Shown in pieces: positions 31,683 to 44,152 of a stretch of DNA of 64,000 bases. How positions within the stretch are numbered: the stretch's first letter is position 1; each line of letters starts with the position of its first letter. The notes beneath the pieces were generated by a model, which worked only from the letters and a program-made list of their open reading frames with translations, made no database searches and was not told where the DNA came from. The DNA lies in contig CM043955.1 in the NCBI GenBank assembly GCA_014529385.2, positions 135,416,108-135,480,107 on the forward strand. The letters run 5' to 3'. Source of the DNA: Adiantum capillus-veneris (lineage: Eukaryota > Streptophyta > Polypodiopsida > Polypodiales > Pteridaceae). Made by a program: the position numbers and the translations under genes.

Positions 31683-32742
31683 GTAGCAAGTTTTGGCAAA
31701 ATCTAAAAGGAAATCATGTTGAGAGCTTTGGTGACATGACTCTTGTGGATATGTATATGCATTGCAAGAACCTCTACGAGCAACCCAATGTTGATAAGAT
31801 GGAGTGTTGTAGCTCCCTTCCATTTATGTTTCCCTTCTTTACCATTGAAGATGTCTGTCCCGCGCTTGAGAAACTTGCTACTCGGAAGGCAGGGGAACTT
31901 TAAGGTGTCAAGGCTGAAATGATTAAATGGACAAGCAAAAAAAAATGATATTGGATATGCGATATGTTTAACCTTGCACTTCAGCATGGCATGCCTCATG
32001 ATTGGAGTGAAAATTGGATCAAACCTTTCCACAAAGGAGAAGATGTAAACAATATGAACAACTATCACACTATAATGGTTGGTTTTTTTATGGCAAAGTT
32101 ATTTGGATGTATCATGGAGATGAAGATAAGTGAATGGGCTGAACAGAATGGCAAACGTGCGCTTGGCCAAGTAGGTTTTTGAAAGCATCATAGCACTATT
32201 GATCACCTTGTCACTCTTTGAGTTCTTATGAAAGCATCTCGATTGAAAGGAAAAAAGTTATATTGTTGCTTTGTATATTTCAAAAAAGCTTTTGACATGG
32301 TACCGCGAGGAAATCTTTGGAGACGTATGCAAAGCCTTCAAGTGCCAAGAGAATTTATGCATGCAGTGTTTTGCATCTACCAAAAAGTGATATGTCGATT
32401 ACGTACGGGAGATGGAATTTCAAAAAATTTTGCAAGCACCATTGGTGTCAAACAAGGATGTCCACTTTTCCCAATCCTCTTTGAGCTACTCATTGATGAA
32501 TTGGAATGCATGGTTCTTCATTTTATGTAGCAAGAAGGCATAGAAGAGGTTAAGATCGGAAATGCGATGATCATGCTTTTGCTTTATGCCGATGATATAG
32601 TGCTCTCGGCACATATATTAGAAGATGCACAAAAGCTTATGAGTGTCTTCGAATGCTTTTGCCTACATAGCGGGCTAATCGTGAATGGATCCAAAACCAA
32701 GGTTATGCTTGTAAAGACCCTCAATGAAGAAAATCCATGCAT
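31683..32742 (+). pseudogene. LINE reverse transcriptase fragment, multiple stops, cut by element D
   Basis: One frame, with several stops, gives SSKFW, FNLALQHGMPHDW, WIKPFHKGED, ALGQVGF, KKAFDMVPR, TIGVKQGCPLFPILFELLID, LLYADDIVLS (YADD at 32585-32596) and SGLIVNGSKTKVM. This is the ordered set of non-LTR RT motifs. In motif A the catalytic Asp before KKAFD is replaced by Tyr (FVYFKKAFD), so the enzyme was dead even apart from the stops. It is the right-hand part of the LINE seen at 1881 and 20823. Sequence after NEENPCI is lost where the element D LTR begins; I do not find it elsewhere in the window. Confidence 0.88.
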
Positions 32743-33599
32743 TGTTACTAGCAGTGGCTAACATAGGCTACGGGAGATATTTATGGTTGTGCATAATATT
32801 TCTTCTCACTTTGTATAAGTCTTGGGCTCACTTGGAGTTCCAAAGCTGTATATGGTAGCTAGAGGGCTCAAGCTTAAACCCATAGTAGAAGGGATTGTGG
32901 TGAAATACCTTAAAAGGAATCCTTTATGCAAGGAGGCTTCATTCTTGAGTATCCACTCTTGAGGATCCGCTTTTGAGAGTTCCCTCTCTCTTGAGTGTTC
33001 AGTCTTTGGCCTATCCTTGAGCTTAATGCCCATGCTTAAGAGGTTAGTGCTAACCATTGTAATTAGAGTAAGCTCTTCTTGATTAATACAATTCTTATTT
33101 TCTCATTAGTCTACTTCTTCTGTACATTTCATCTTGTCATGAAGTAGTATTACACTTTCATTATTCTAGATTTGAGAGATGTATGTACTTCTTGCTAGTA
33201 ACCACTCTTATCTCTCTACGAGCAATTGATTTACGATATTTAACATCACAAATTAGGTTGATTAAGTTGGGTCGTAATCTTGTAATTTGTGTGTGTGTCC
33301 TAATCTTTGCTTGTGTGTAGATAGGTTTTATGAAGCTCTAGCACCATTCACCTCGTGTGTGTAGCTATTGATGAAGTGCCATAATTGGCATGTGGTAATT
33401 AGTGTTAGATTAGTGATTAGAGAATGATTAAAGTTAGTCTTGTAGTGGCTAATCTCTACTTGCATTGGAGAGGTGATCTCTTGAATCCTCTATCTCTATT
33501 CATCCGATGCTCGTGCTTCCATGCCCCCGGGTTGCCGATCCGTGGATTTCATAATTTTGTGTGGGTTGCGATTAGGTCATGCTACAACACCTCCCTACA
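32743..33599 (+). repeat. Element D 5' LTR
   Basis: Starts TGTTACTAGCAGTGGC and ends CTCCCTACA, followed by a PBS. It matches in inverse the LTR of element E (59619-60545), for example over CTTTGTATAAGTCTTGGGCT. No 3' partner of D occurs in the window. Confidence 0.8.
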
Positions 33600-33620
33600 T
33601 TTGAAGCCGTTGCCGGGGAT
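33600..33620 (+). other. Element D primer binding site
   Basis: TTTGAAGCCGTTGCCGGGGAT directly follows the LTR. It resembles the GGCGCCGTTGCCGGGGA PBS known from Athila-like plant elements, with two changes at its start. Confidence 0.7.
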
Positions 33621-34311
33621 CGATAACCTAAGCTCTTGAGTTTAGGATGTGTAGAATAGAGTAATTTCACTACTAATTTTGTTGGTTTTTAAGTGTGTGT
33701 ATCAATTTTTGGTTTGGTTTGATGATGATGTGAAAGAAATTTATGCTAATGTTGAGTTATGAATACCCCAAACCCCCAATTTCCCTAATTTCATACTAAC
33801 CCTTGCTAATTTCGCTTCTTTCCATGCTAGTTTTATTAATTTCATGCTAATTTTTACTAATTTTTACTAACCTTGCTAACTTAGCCACTAACATTTAAAG
33901 TGTAATGAATGTTAAATTCCCTTTTTATAGGTAGAATCATCACTCTAATCGAGTTAATTGTACCAATTTACGCCTAATTTGATGATTTAAGTGTTTGAAT
34001 TTTGGCCTACAAATGATCAATTTTGGAACAGATTTGATGGTGCACACACTTGTGTGTGCAATTTTGCGTCTTTTGCTCCATGCGTCTTCACATGGAGCAA
34101 AAAAATAGTTTGGAGTGTAATTACAATGTAAGTGCACTACTTCCTTATGTCAATTTTTGATTGATTAATATGGTTCAATGTGCTAATTATTTGCTAAAAT
34201 TAGGTGTGTAACACAAATTGACCTACACTTTGCACCTAATTTTATTCACTTGGAATGTAGTAGATAGTCAAATTTTGACTAATGAACCTTGTGTATCAAA
34301 ATAATGCTTAA
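33621..34311 (+). other. Element D interior (part 1), non-coding
   Basis: AT-rich, with tandem-like TTTCATGCTAATTTTTACTAATTT variants around 33790-33880. No ORF of note. Confidence 0.5.
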
Positions 34312-35574
34312 CACTAGGTTGGTAGCCTAGCACGACATAAAAATGTCCTTTCAGGGTTTGAAAAATACCTCCAAAACCATAGTAGATCCACTCATTTTGT
34401 AAAATCCTTTCATGAGGTTATAGTTCAAGGCCTACTACACATGGAAAAAATAAGAAACTTGTAAAATTTCTCATCGTTTGGTCACACCAAGCCGCGAAAG
34501 TTGATGGACCAGTACATTTTCATCAAAACAATCATTTCTTACATTTTGTTGCATAAAAATAAGATCAGGGATTTTTGTAGGACTTGAGATAAATTCCCTA
34601 GTTAACTTCAATGGGTTGGTGATCAGAACATATAATTGATTTTCACTCACTATTTTTTGTTTTGCCAAAAGAAATAAGTACAAAAAAGTTGGATTTTTAT
34701 CATTCTACAAACGTATCATCAAAGTTTCTATAGCCACGCTCAATACAAACAATATATGCATGTTTTCTTAGTTCCCTATTGTCCTTTAGGTTTATAAGGA
34801 GCCATGGAGAATGTCAAAAGAATAATACATCTCTTACCAAGGGGAATCTTGGGGACAAAGATGAAGTGCTAAATACAGCAAACATGAAAAAACTGGGTTC
34901 AACAGTTGTAGAATCCCATAGAAACTATTCAATATTTAGCCAAATTTGATCCTTATGACTAGATATGGTTACTACCTACAAAATGCATGTAGTTGACACA
35001 AGAAACTAACAATATTGAAAAAGCTATACTTGATATACTAAAATGTTTCGTTTTCTTCTATAATTGAAAAAATCAACCATCGTTACAATATGCAACATAG
35101 AAAATCAAGACTGTATTTGGATATCATGAAAGCCACCAAAAAAATCATAAAAGAGCTAAAATTGGCTAAAAAATAGGATTTGAAAATTTTTGTAATTTGG
35201 TCATAACTTACAACTTTAACATTTATTTCTCCCTAGAAGCATGTTGAGGACTACTAAAGATAGTTCTCTAGCATTATAGACCTCACAAACATGAATTCTA
35301 GAGTGGTATAGTTGCAAAGAGTTGAAAAAATCCAAAAACAGGACCCGTTTTTTCACACAGTTTAGGTTGTGAACTGTTGTGCAAGGACAAGGTTAAAGAT
35401 GGAATTGATATTCCAAAAAAATGTCGAGTTTTTTTCAGCTCATGAGACAACTTTCTAGACAGATAGCACCTGAACATCCATTTTGAAACTCTTGACATAA
35501 TTCAAAGAAAATGGTCACTTAACAGGACATAAAAGTGTCCCAGGACATAAAAGTGTCCCATTACCAACCTAGTG
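34312..35574. mobile_element. CACTA-ended non-autonomous DNA transposon
   Basis: Ends are CACTAGGTTGGTA and its exact inverse TACCAACCTAGTG; one base further out the inverse symmetry continues with TTA/TAA. Just inside both ends are copies of GGACATAAAAGTGTCC or close variants (34333; 35525 and 35542), as expected for CACTA subterminal repeats. No ORF of significance in 1,263 bp. The flanking triplets (TAA, CTA) do not match exactly. It lies in the interior of element D. Confidence 0.72.
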
Positions 35575-36365
35575 CTAAACTCCCTAGCCAAGTTTCACCA
35601 AGTTTGGATAATTACTGCTCAATTTGTCAACAATTTTGTGTCTGCAGACTCACTTTTGAAATCTGGCACAATTTCCACTTTAATGATCCAAATCTTACCA
35701 AATTTGATATATGTGCTCAATACAACCTGATAAAACTTGTGGTATGCTTAGTTGGTCAAAAAATTTGAAAAATAGGGCAAACGTAAATAATCGTGATTAT
35801 TAACTTTTGGTAAATTTTTGCATATTCTTGGTCAATAGAGCATATACACATGTTTTACACTTCAATCAAAGCCTCTTAGTCAAGTTTCACTAAGTTTGAG
35901 AAGGATTTACCAAGTCACATTCAAGTTCTCTGAGCCAAATTCTATGAGCCTTTACGAAAGATGTTGTTAATCATGCATAGAGTATCTGGTATCAACCTTG
36001 GTCAATTTTGAGCTGAAAGTAAATAATTGTGAGTATATACTTTTGGCCTAAAATGAAAACTTTTTGCAAATTTTTCAGTGGTGGACAATCTTTTCATGAC
36101 CTGTTTTAAGCCTCTAAGTCAAGTTAAAACTTAATTTGGCCAAAAATCTCAAGAAAAGGTAAATAATCTGAGTTTTTGTAAACTCTTGAAAATTTACCTC
36201 AAATGCATCCTTAATCTTACCCACTGGTGCATACAACTTTTAGAGCATAATCTCCAGTCGGATTCAGTGGTTGACAGTCTTTTGGTGTTGTTTCAAGCCA
36301 TAGACCTGACTTTCTGCAACTTCACATAAACAACTCACAATTGATTCTTTTGGAGTGAGCAATGC
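35575..36365 (+). other. Non-coding stretch between the CACTA-ended element and element F
   Basis: AT-rich with recurring phrases such as GTCAAGTTTCACTAAGTTTG and TACTTTTGGTAAATTTTTG at intervals, suggesting old tandem repeats. Probably the continuation of element D's interior. No gene. Confidence 0.45.
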
Positions 36366-37291
36366 TGTTAGCAGATGGACACACCCAACGGAGAATGACT
36401 GTTCGGCGGAATATTATTTTTTGTAATTATTCTTTAATTGAGAAAACCCATCATTTTACCTTTGTAAATAGTGGGGCTTACAGAAGTTTCCAGATTGTAT
36501 CCCATTTTTGACATTTAGATTGAGTAGATGGTTAAATTTTAACATTAGGTTTTGAGATTGTAAGGTATTTATACCACTTTTGACCTTAATGAAAAAAACC
36601 TTTATCATTTTTAAAAAAGTTCTGTCTTTGTGAGTGAGCGTACTGTATACAAGAGAGAGAGTGAGAGTTTCATCTTGACGCTACGCGTGCACCGATGGTC
36701 GGAATCTAGTGCAGAGCAGTGCAGCGTGTTGCCCCCGACGAAAGCTACGCGCTGATACCTGCATTGCGGGTGTAAGGTTTGGTTTTGCGAATTCGACCCA
36801 CAAGCGACATCTAGCGATTTGGTGAGCATACGTTGTCTGTTTTGCATTTCAGCATATCCACGCATTCACATTGAGTAGAGCTACACATTAGGCACTTTAG
36901 TTTTTGAAAACGACGACCTGTATATTTCGACTAGACATCCTACGTGATTTTGCACCAGGTGTTTAGGGTTGGGATTTTGGTTCATGGACCTTAGGGAGAG
37001 TGACCTATTGGTGCTAGTAGGGTCTCCTGCAAGTTCTATGGCATTTCGAGAATGTTTGATGGGTATTTGGCTCTTGAAAGCGTTGTAGGAAATCTCTTCT
37101 TATGCACTCCTAAAGGCTGAAGCTTAGACATTGCGTAGAGACCTCTGTAGAAATTAGTCGAGAGTCGGTCGAGTGTAGATTGACACCCTATGCTTGCTTC
37201 CACGCGTCTGCGGGTCGAGCTTCGTCCATAGCTGACAAATCTTGTTAGGTGAGTTCTCGCTCTGCTGACGTCCGTTGCGGCGTATCCGCCA
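36366..37291 (+). repeat. Element F 5' LTR
   Basis: Starts TGTTAGCAGATGG, ends TATCCGCCA, 926 bp; similar in length and start to the LTRs of E (927 bp) and H (930 bp). A TATTTATA box lies near 36567. Only one copy is in the window, so boundaries rest on the start motif and PBS. Confidence 0.68.
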
Positions 37292-37293
37292 AT

Positions 37294-37313
37294 ATTGGTG
37301 CCGCTGCCGAGGA
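37294..37313 (+). other. Element F primer binding site
   Basis: TTGGTGCCGCTGCCGAGGAC, of the same general kind as those of D and H, lies two bases after the LTR end. Confidence 0.68.
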
Positions 37314-39104
37314 CAAAAACCCTAGGTAGGTGACCGAAACTAGTCCTTGAGGATAGGGATTCTCTGGCTTGCCAGAGTCTCGTTTTACATTTAGATAGGA
37401 TCAGAGGGTGGAGGACTCTCTAGGTCTTAGGAGGAGTCTAGGGAGCGAGTGTCTGGACTAGATCCTTCGACTTAGGTAGACTGAGATAGTTTTAGGTATT
37501 AGTTGAGTTGTGGTGTAGAGAGTAGGAGTTGGAGTGGTAGAGGCGGTGAAAGGAGAGCTTGAGAGTCCGGAGAGGCCAAGAAGCAACCGAGACACCAATA
37601 TCACCATTTCACATGATGAGTAGGAGTAGGGTAAGTAGGACATCATGATTTATGATCTGGAGCACTTCATGTATGTTATACTTGCTGTTAGGTTCATCAC
37701 AAGGTTGTAAAAGACTGAAAAGAGTGTTTGAAAGCTGAAGTGAAGTTCAAAATTTTCTGTGAGTGTTTCTGAGAGAGCTGCAGAGCATAAGGAGCATTTC
37801 TATCAGGAAAAAAATAAATTTTAAGCCAGGAGACATCCTACCCATAGGATGTCTAAAGAGTGATCTGGTGAAAATTTTGAAATTCTGAGTTGACCAGTGT
37901 GTTTAGAAGATAGGTTTTACCTTATTTTCACCTGGAAAGTGGAAGTTGGCCATATCTTGACAGGATAAGGCCAGATAGACAGAAATTACCAGACATCCTA
38001 TCCAAATTGTGCCAAGACATTATTTTAAGACCAAAACCATAGGATTGTTGCATGAGCATGATCTACATGATTTATTGAGTTTCTAAAAAAGGTTTCATCT
38101 CAATTGGGTGAGAAAATTGGGTTTTAAGCAGACTTTAGCATTTTTTACTGAAAAGGACTAGGACAGCTAAAATTGGGGTTTTTTGAAATCCAAACTAAAA
38201 TCTAAGTATAGCACTGGGTTGCTGACATCAAGGGAAAGCTGTGGCTCAAGTTTGGGGTCAAACAGGCCAGATAGACATCCTACGCGTAGGATGTGTTCTG
38301 GGTGATTTAGCACTCCAAACTCTGATTTGAGCACACCAAAGTGATAAGCACCTTGAAGGGAGTCTGTGCTTTGCAATTGAAGCTATTTTGAGAAGTTAGA
38401 CATGCTACGCGTAGAATGTATACTGCATGAAATTGAAACCAAAAAGTGACTGTAGGCATAGTAGGGTGTTGTATAGCCTGAGGCAAGCCTCCTAGTCAAT
38501 TTTGGTTCAAATTGGAGTTGATTTGATTGGTCAGACCAACATCAGGCTGCTGGAACAGATTTTTGATCAATTGACTAGCTTATAGGTGTCCAAATCAAAA
38601 AGTAAAAACAGCCATGGACTCAGAACATCAAGGGGAATCTATAGCCTGTAAAAACCAGGCAAAACAGAGCAGGAGATATCATACGTATAGGATGTCTACA
38701 GGGGCTTAGTGAAGAGAAAAGTGACTGAGGACATAGGGTGATGTTCCAATTGATGTAAGGGTTCCAGAACTTCTTTTAGAAGTGAAATTGGACCTTGTTT
38801 TACCTTTTGACAGAGCAAAGATGGAATTAAGACTTTCCATATAAATTGACCAACATCCGAGGGAAGTATAGTTCCAGATTAGCAGACCTAATCCAGAACA
38901 TCAGAAGTGTATAAAATACAGTAGTGGTTGGGGTTAACCCTCCACTTATACCAATCATTACTAAGACCACCTCTAGCAATTAAATACTTTGATTTTATTA
39001 TCGAAATTAAACATTTGTGTACAGGTATATTCAACGGCAAAGCAAGAATTTGTGCTCAAAGTGATCCTTTGCCAGGTGAGTGGTTGGATTTGTGTTAAGT
39101 TGCA
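37314..39104 (+). other. Element F long leader with diverged tandem repeats
   Basis: 1.8 kb between PBS and gag without a credible ORF. From about 37640 to 38900 similar phrases recur (for example ACATCAAGGGGAATCT and ACATCAAGGGAAAGCT), each followed by a palindrome. Confidence 0.6.
37831..38697. repeat. Array of imperfect palindromes (ACATCCTACGCGTAGGATGT type)
   Basis: Full palindromes at 37831-37854 (10-bp arms, 4-bp centre), 38275-38294 (perfect 20 bp), 38400-38419 and 38674-38697. A half-site is at 37991-38000, and another lies in the LTR at 36933-36946. Spacing is near 125-160 bp or twice that, as if each were the centre of a diverged repeat unit. Confidence 0.82.
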
Positions 39105-41730
39105 TTGATAAGTTTGACGAATTTAAGATCAGGAAGACACATTCTTAGAGATCAAAAGGTGGCAGGTGACCACGGTAGCTTAGTGTCCACCGAGGAGAGT
39201 GTAACTCAAGCAAGGCTAGATCCACTAGCACCGATCATTGAGGAGGGTAGTGAAACTGACACTTCATTAGATAAGTCCTTCTTCATGATGGGTAGTCAAC
39301 AGCCAGGAGGTTTCTCGGATGAAGAACCAATGCTAGGAGGCAGCCCCTCCCTAAATCCTTTGAACGATTCCAAGTTCACTATAATCTTCTTAGAAGGAAC
39401 AAACTCTAGGGGAGCCCTAGTTTATTATGACTATCAAGGACGCAAGTGTATTTGTATTGAAGAAAGACCTGCTCAGAGACTGTAAATAATTTGACTCTAT
39501 GATGATGCAGATAGATTCCGGGACAAAAAGGAGAACCACTATCTCATAGTTAGTAACCCTGAGGATTACAATAGATATGGAGATAACGTGGCGAAAGGAA
39601 AAATGGTTTTAGAAACTCCTGGAGCTCTTTTTATGTATGATAAGAAGACAACCAGGGTCTCAACCTATAATGAGAATGTGGGGATTTACAAGCATGAGAG
39701 CGAGGGAATAGTCTCTTACTTTTGTTGCAAAGAACCCTACCCAAACGAATTAAGCAAAGACAAGGTCCTTTACTTATTCTCTTATGAAATTGCTATGGGG
39801 AAGGATATCTTTTTTGTTGATAGGTACGGGCGAGAATACAAACGTATTCTCCCAGAGGAGGTAGAAAAGGCAACAATTCCAGAAATATCAGCATATGCCC
39901 TCGAAGAATTGCCAAGGGTCACCTACACCCCTAGCAAATCGACAAATCCATTTTCAGAAGAGTACGACGCGACCTCGCATTCTAACCGACAACAGACGTC
40001 CAACTACCAGAACCAACCAGCAACCCAACCATCTTTGCAGCCATGGCTTCGATACAGTACAACATTAGAACAAGACTAAAATCGAGATGGTTATCCAGCT
40101 GCACGAGGGCTAAGGGATCTACAAGAACCACCACTCTATTCACGGTATCAAGGAGAGAGCAAGCCAAAAACTCAAGGGTCAACTGAGCCTGGAAGACCTC
40201 CCATAGAACGAGTTCGATGAGATAAACCATCTCTTGCAAAAACCGTCAGAAATTATAGCTTAGGAGCACCATTGGGAGAGGAACTCGCCCACTACCGAAG
40301 GCCAGAGGAGGTATATCGATTGGGACGAGGAGAACCAATGATGAGATTTGTAGACCATCGTAGAATTAGACCTTCTCAAGTTCAAAAATGGGTAAACAAA
40401 AAATACAAGGGAACAGAGATCCTAGCGATCATGTAGCAGCCTTTGTGCGTGTAACTAGAGCTGAAGAGGTGCTAGACTTCCCTACCCAATTTGCAGGGCT
40501 TCGACTGACCCTAGAGGAGAATGCTGCTGCTTGTTTTGACTCTGTGGAGCGTAGAGGCTTTGAGTCTATGGAGGACGTGTTTGACGAGTTTATTGAGGAA
40601 TTCTCACAAAGGGAGATAGCTCATAATATAGTCTCACAAATCCACAAATCCAAACAGAAAGAAGGGGAGTCTGTGCGAAAGGCAGCCCTACGACTAAAAA
40701 GATATGTTAAGTTCTGCCTTGTGGAGGAACTGCCAACTGAGTCTAGACTTATGCTTATATTTATTCAAGGACTAAGGAATGCAGATCTCCAGAAGAACTT
40801 ACATACGAAGAGGAGCACGACGTTAAATGAGTTAACTAAGGAGGCTCTTTACCTTGTAGACAATTGTGCGGTCTACAAGGAGGGTGAATTCAAGGATCTT
40901 GATGACAATTCATCCTCACAACAAAGTGGAAGCAAGTCCGCTAAGACAGCACCGAAAGGAGAAGTAGCTATAAGCCAGGAGTAGCTTGTAGAGGAAGTGC
41001 TAAAAAAGATTCACTTGTACACCAAACCACAGGCTAAACAGCCAAAATGGTGTGCTATTGAACAAAAATGGACAAACCATGTGACGGAGGAATGTTATTA
41101 TAACAAGGGATATGTGAGAGAACGACCTTATGCTCCTCAGGCTCAGGTAGCATCTCCTCAACTTTCACCGATGCCTAGGTATCAAGCAGGCAACCTACCA
41201 GGACCTGTAGGTGTAGAAATACCACAACCAGTGTTAGGGCAGCAACCACCCCTACCAGGATTACGACCAATCGACATAAGATACACACCAACCATAACCG
41301 AACCAGAAGATAAGGCTTTGGTGCCTATGCATGCATATTACGAAGATCCCAATGGATATGCTGCAAATCCTGTTTATTATCCACCTGAAGAACCCCCAAC
41401 GCCAGAACCATGGAGCATGATGGGAAGTGCAGGACCACCAACAACTGCACAGGCAGCAGGAGAAGGAAGATATAGCTTGGATGAAGGAACATTGTTGTTC
41501 ATAGCCAACGGAGGCATGGGCGGATAGAGACATGCATACCAACAAAGAGGAGCTCAAGAAGCACCTCAACAGCCTAAGGGACCCTGCTACAAGTGTGGTG
41601 GAGACCATTGGCTAAGAGACTGTCCTCATGATGAAATCATTAGAGTCAACGCATATTGCACCGAGTGTGGAATTACTGATTTTATTCCTGATTGCCCTAA
41701 GAACCCGAGCAAAGGAGCAAAAACTACCTT
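39105..41730 (+). pseudogene. Element F gag, frameshifted, with two zinc knuckles
   Basis: Three open pieces: 39105-39487, 39588-40420 (frame 0), then 40388-41730 (frame 2) with stops near 40984 and 41527. The capsid part reads DPSDHVAAFVRV, LEENAAACFDSV, EFIEEFSQREIA and LRLKRYV, a Ty3/gypsy gag pattern. Two knuckles follow one another near 41580-41690: CYKCGGDHWLRDC (CX2CX3HX4C) and CTECGITDFIPDC, the second with Asp instead of His. The N-terminal about 300 residues (MYDKKTTRVSTYNENVG, VDRYGREYKR) are unlike gags I know. Confidence 0.8.
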
Positions 41731-43932
41731 GAACATGTTGGAAGCAGTGCCTTCCAGTGGAGGGTCAGAATACGAGACAATGATACCTATTCAGGCAGTG
41801 ACACGAGCCCAAGCTAAAAGAATGACGAATGAACCCATAATTGAAGAGCCAAAAACCGATGTCCCAAGTTTAGAAATGAAAAATCAGAGAAGCACTTGGA
41901 AAGCTAGAAAGGCGTGTATGAAAGCCAATAGAGAACGAGAGAAAATGGCTCTATCCAAGGAGTTAAAACACACAAAGGATAGATTAGAACGGTTAGAGGA
42001 TCTAGCTAGTCTAAGCTCACATACTGCGGCAACCATAGCACCCAAGGAAATATCAGGACCCAAAAGTGCAGGATCAAGAGGATCAGTGTTGGCAAAAAAG
42101 GTAAATGAGCAGTTAAATGCACTTTTAAAAGCTTACGAAGCCAGACTAAAAAACAACCAAACCCAAGAGCAAAGATGGATGACTTATCCATATGCCGGAA
42201 TAGAAAAACAGAGGTTGGAAATGTGTCGAAAGATGATTGAAACAGCTCAATCCTTGATAGAAAACCCGCTTGGTAAACTTGCAAGTTGGCATGAAGTACT
42301 ATCTCCAACCCCTATCAAACCAACTTTAGAGAAACAAGTAGACGCGAAGGCGAGACTCACAACTGCCTCCAAGTTTAGGGGAGAGCCTATCATAGTGCCA
42401 AATACAAGAGATGAGACAATTGATGATTTCCAGCCTAAAACAGTGGTAGAAATGGGTAGGGATTGTAATGGTCTAGATGACCTGTGGAAGTGAATCCGTG
42501 ATGCCAACGAAGTCAACACGGTGAGTTACCAACTGAATAGCATGAGAAAAGAGAAAAATGAGATCTTACCTCCTATTGAAGAATTTGAGGCAAGATCACA
42601 AATGAACTTTGATATACATTCACAAGGGGGAGACCAAGGATCAATTAGTTCGGGGCACAGCCAACCAGACTCTCTAAAAACTCTACCCTCTAATCTAGGG
42701 GAGTATGAAGCCAAGTCTGAGGTAAGAGCAATCCCATCTCAAAGACTTTCTTCCAACAGAGTGATGGATTCACAAGGGTTGATTGAGTTATTGTCCACCC
42801 CCTGTGGCATGCACAATCACATTAGCCGAATTCCTGAGGTTACAACCAAACATGTGGACCACCGTAGGTAAATGCTTAGAAAAATTTGGAGTAAAAGACC
42901 CCACCTCGAAGCTTCAAGAAGGGATCAGAGAATTGGACAAGCCTCAATTAAACACTAGGCCAGTACCTTTAAACAAGGTTGGAGAGTATTTCGAGGGAGA
43001 AGATGGAAACACCACGCTACCAGTAGAATTCCAAGGAGTAGTTTCCAAAGCTATTCTTGACAGTGGAGCAGGAGTCACTATCGCCACCAAGAAAATCTAG
43101 AAAAAATGGGGAAAACCGGCTTTGAGAGCTACCATAATGAAATTGCAATTGGCAGATGGGTTCATGGAAAAGCCTCTAGGACTCTTAGAAAAAGTAATTG
43201 TCACCTCATGCAGAATCGAGTATGAGCATACATTTACAATAGTCCATTTTGACAAAAAGAACAATTACGAGATCATCTTGTGAAGACCATTCATGAGACA
43301 ATTAAAGATGGTCCAGAATTGGGGTTACGATCACATATACCTCAGACATGGCAAGACAACAACCAAAATACACCTAAAAGACCATAGTTACAAAGATGTA
43401 AACCAGACACCAGTGGAAGAGTTTGATTCAGCTACATTGGCAGGGTCCTAACTCCCAGCATGGTTAGGGCAAAAAAGAGCTATGGATGTGCCGAGCTTCA
43501 CATTGTGGGAGCTTAAAAAGAGAGGAATGCGTCTTAGAAAGAGCTATTGAGGACAATGATTATATTCCGGAACCTTTTCGCGAAGATGCCTTAGAACCTC
43601 TGGAATGGGAACACATACTAGCAACATTGGATGTCTGTACCATTACAGATAGCCCAACGACAAAATTTTGTGACAAGGACGGCTATGATGTGCTACCCTA
43701 TTACATGGTAAGCCTTAGACTAGCAGGAGATGAGAATGTAGAACCACCAGAACAAGAAGAGTTTTATAACTCCTCTGAGCATCTGGAGGTAAATAACGAT
43801 GCAAATAACGAGTGTTCAGACAGCTCAAGCGAGCGTGGGGAGAAAACAACGAATATCAAGTTTTATAAATTTGCCATCAGCACCCTAGACGCCAAGAACG
43901 CTGTAGAAAAAAACAAACAGAAAACAAAATGA
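41729..43932 (+). pseudogene. Element F gag tail and protease region, decayed
   Basis: A coiled-coil-like Lys/Glu-rich segment (MALSKELKHTKDRLERLEDL, near 41950) is followed by a stop at 42491, further open sequence, and a frameshift near 42780. The protease core reads AILDSGAGVTIATKKI (DSGA catalytic motif, about 43050), followed by stops near 43100, 43280 and 43450. The acidic piece 43486-43932 is probably the protease-RT linker. Confidence 0.75.
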
Positions 43933-44152
43933 GAGAGAACCTGATGCCCAGGATAAAAGATAAAACTCACTATCTAATGCTTGTCAAAGCAGAGGATTGT
44001 GTAAAAGATCAAATATCAGGCAGATTCTCAAAAGTTCGAAGGGAAGGAACGTAAGAGGAAATAAAACAAGTACGGAAGACTAAAATAGAAACAAAATCAA
44101 AAAAATCTCAAAATCAAAACAGGAAAAAATAAAAGACCCAAAGTGGACCAAA

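Noticed and set aside
37831-38697. CRISPR-like array
   Set aside because: Repeats are palindromic but diverged, unevenly spaced and in a plant retroelement leader; there are no constant spacers and no cas genes.
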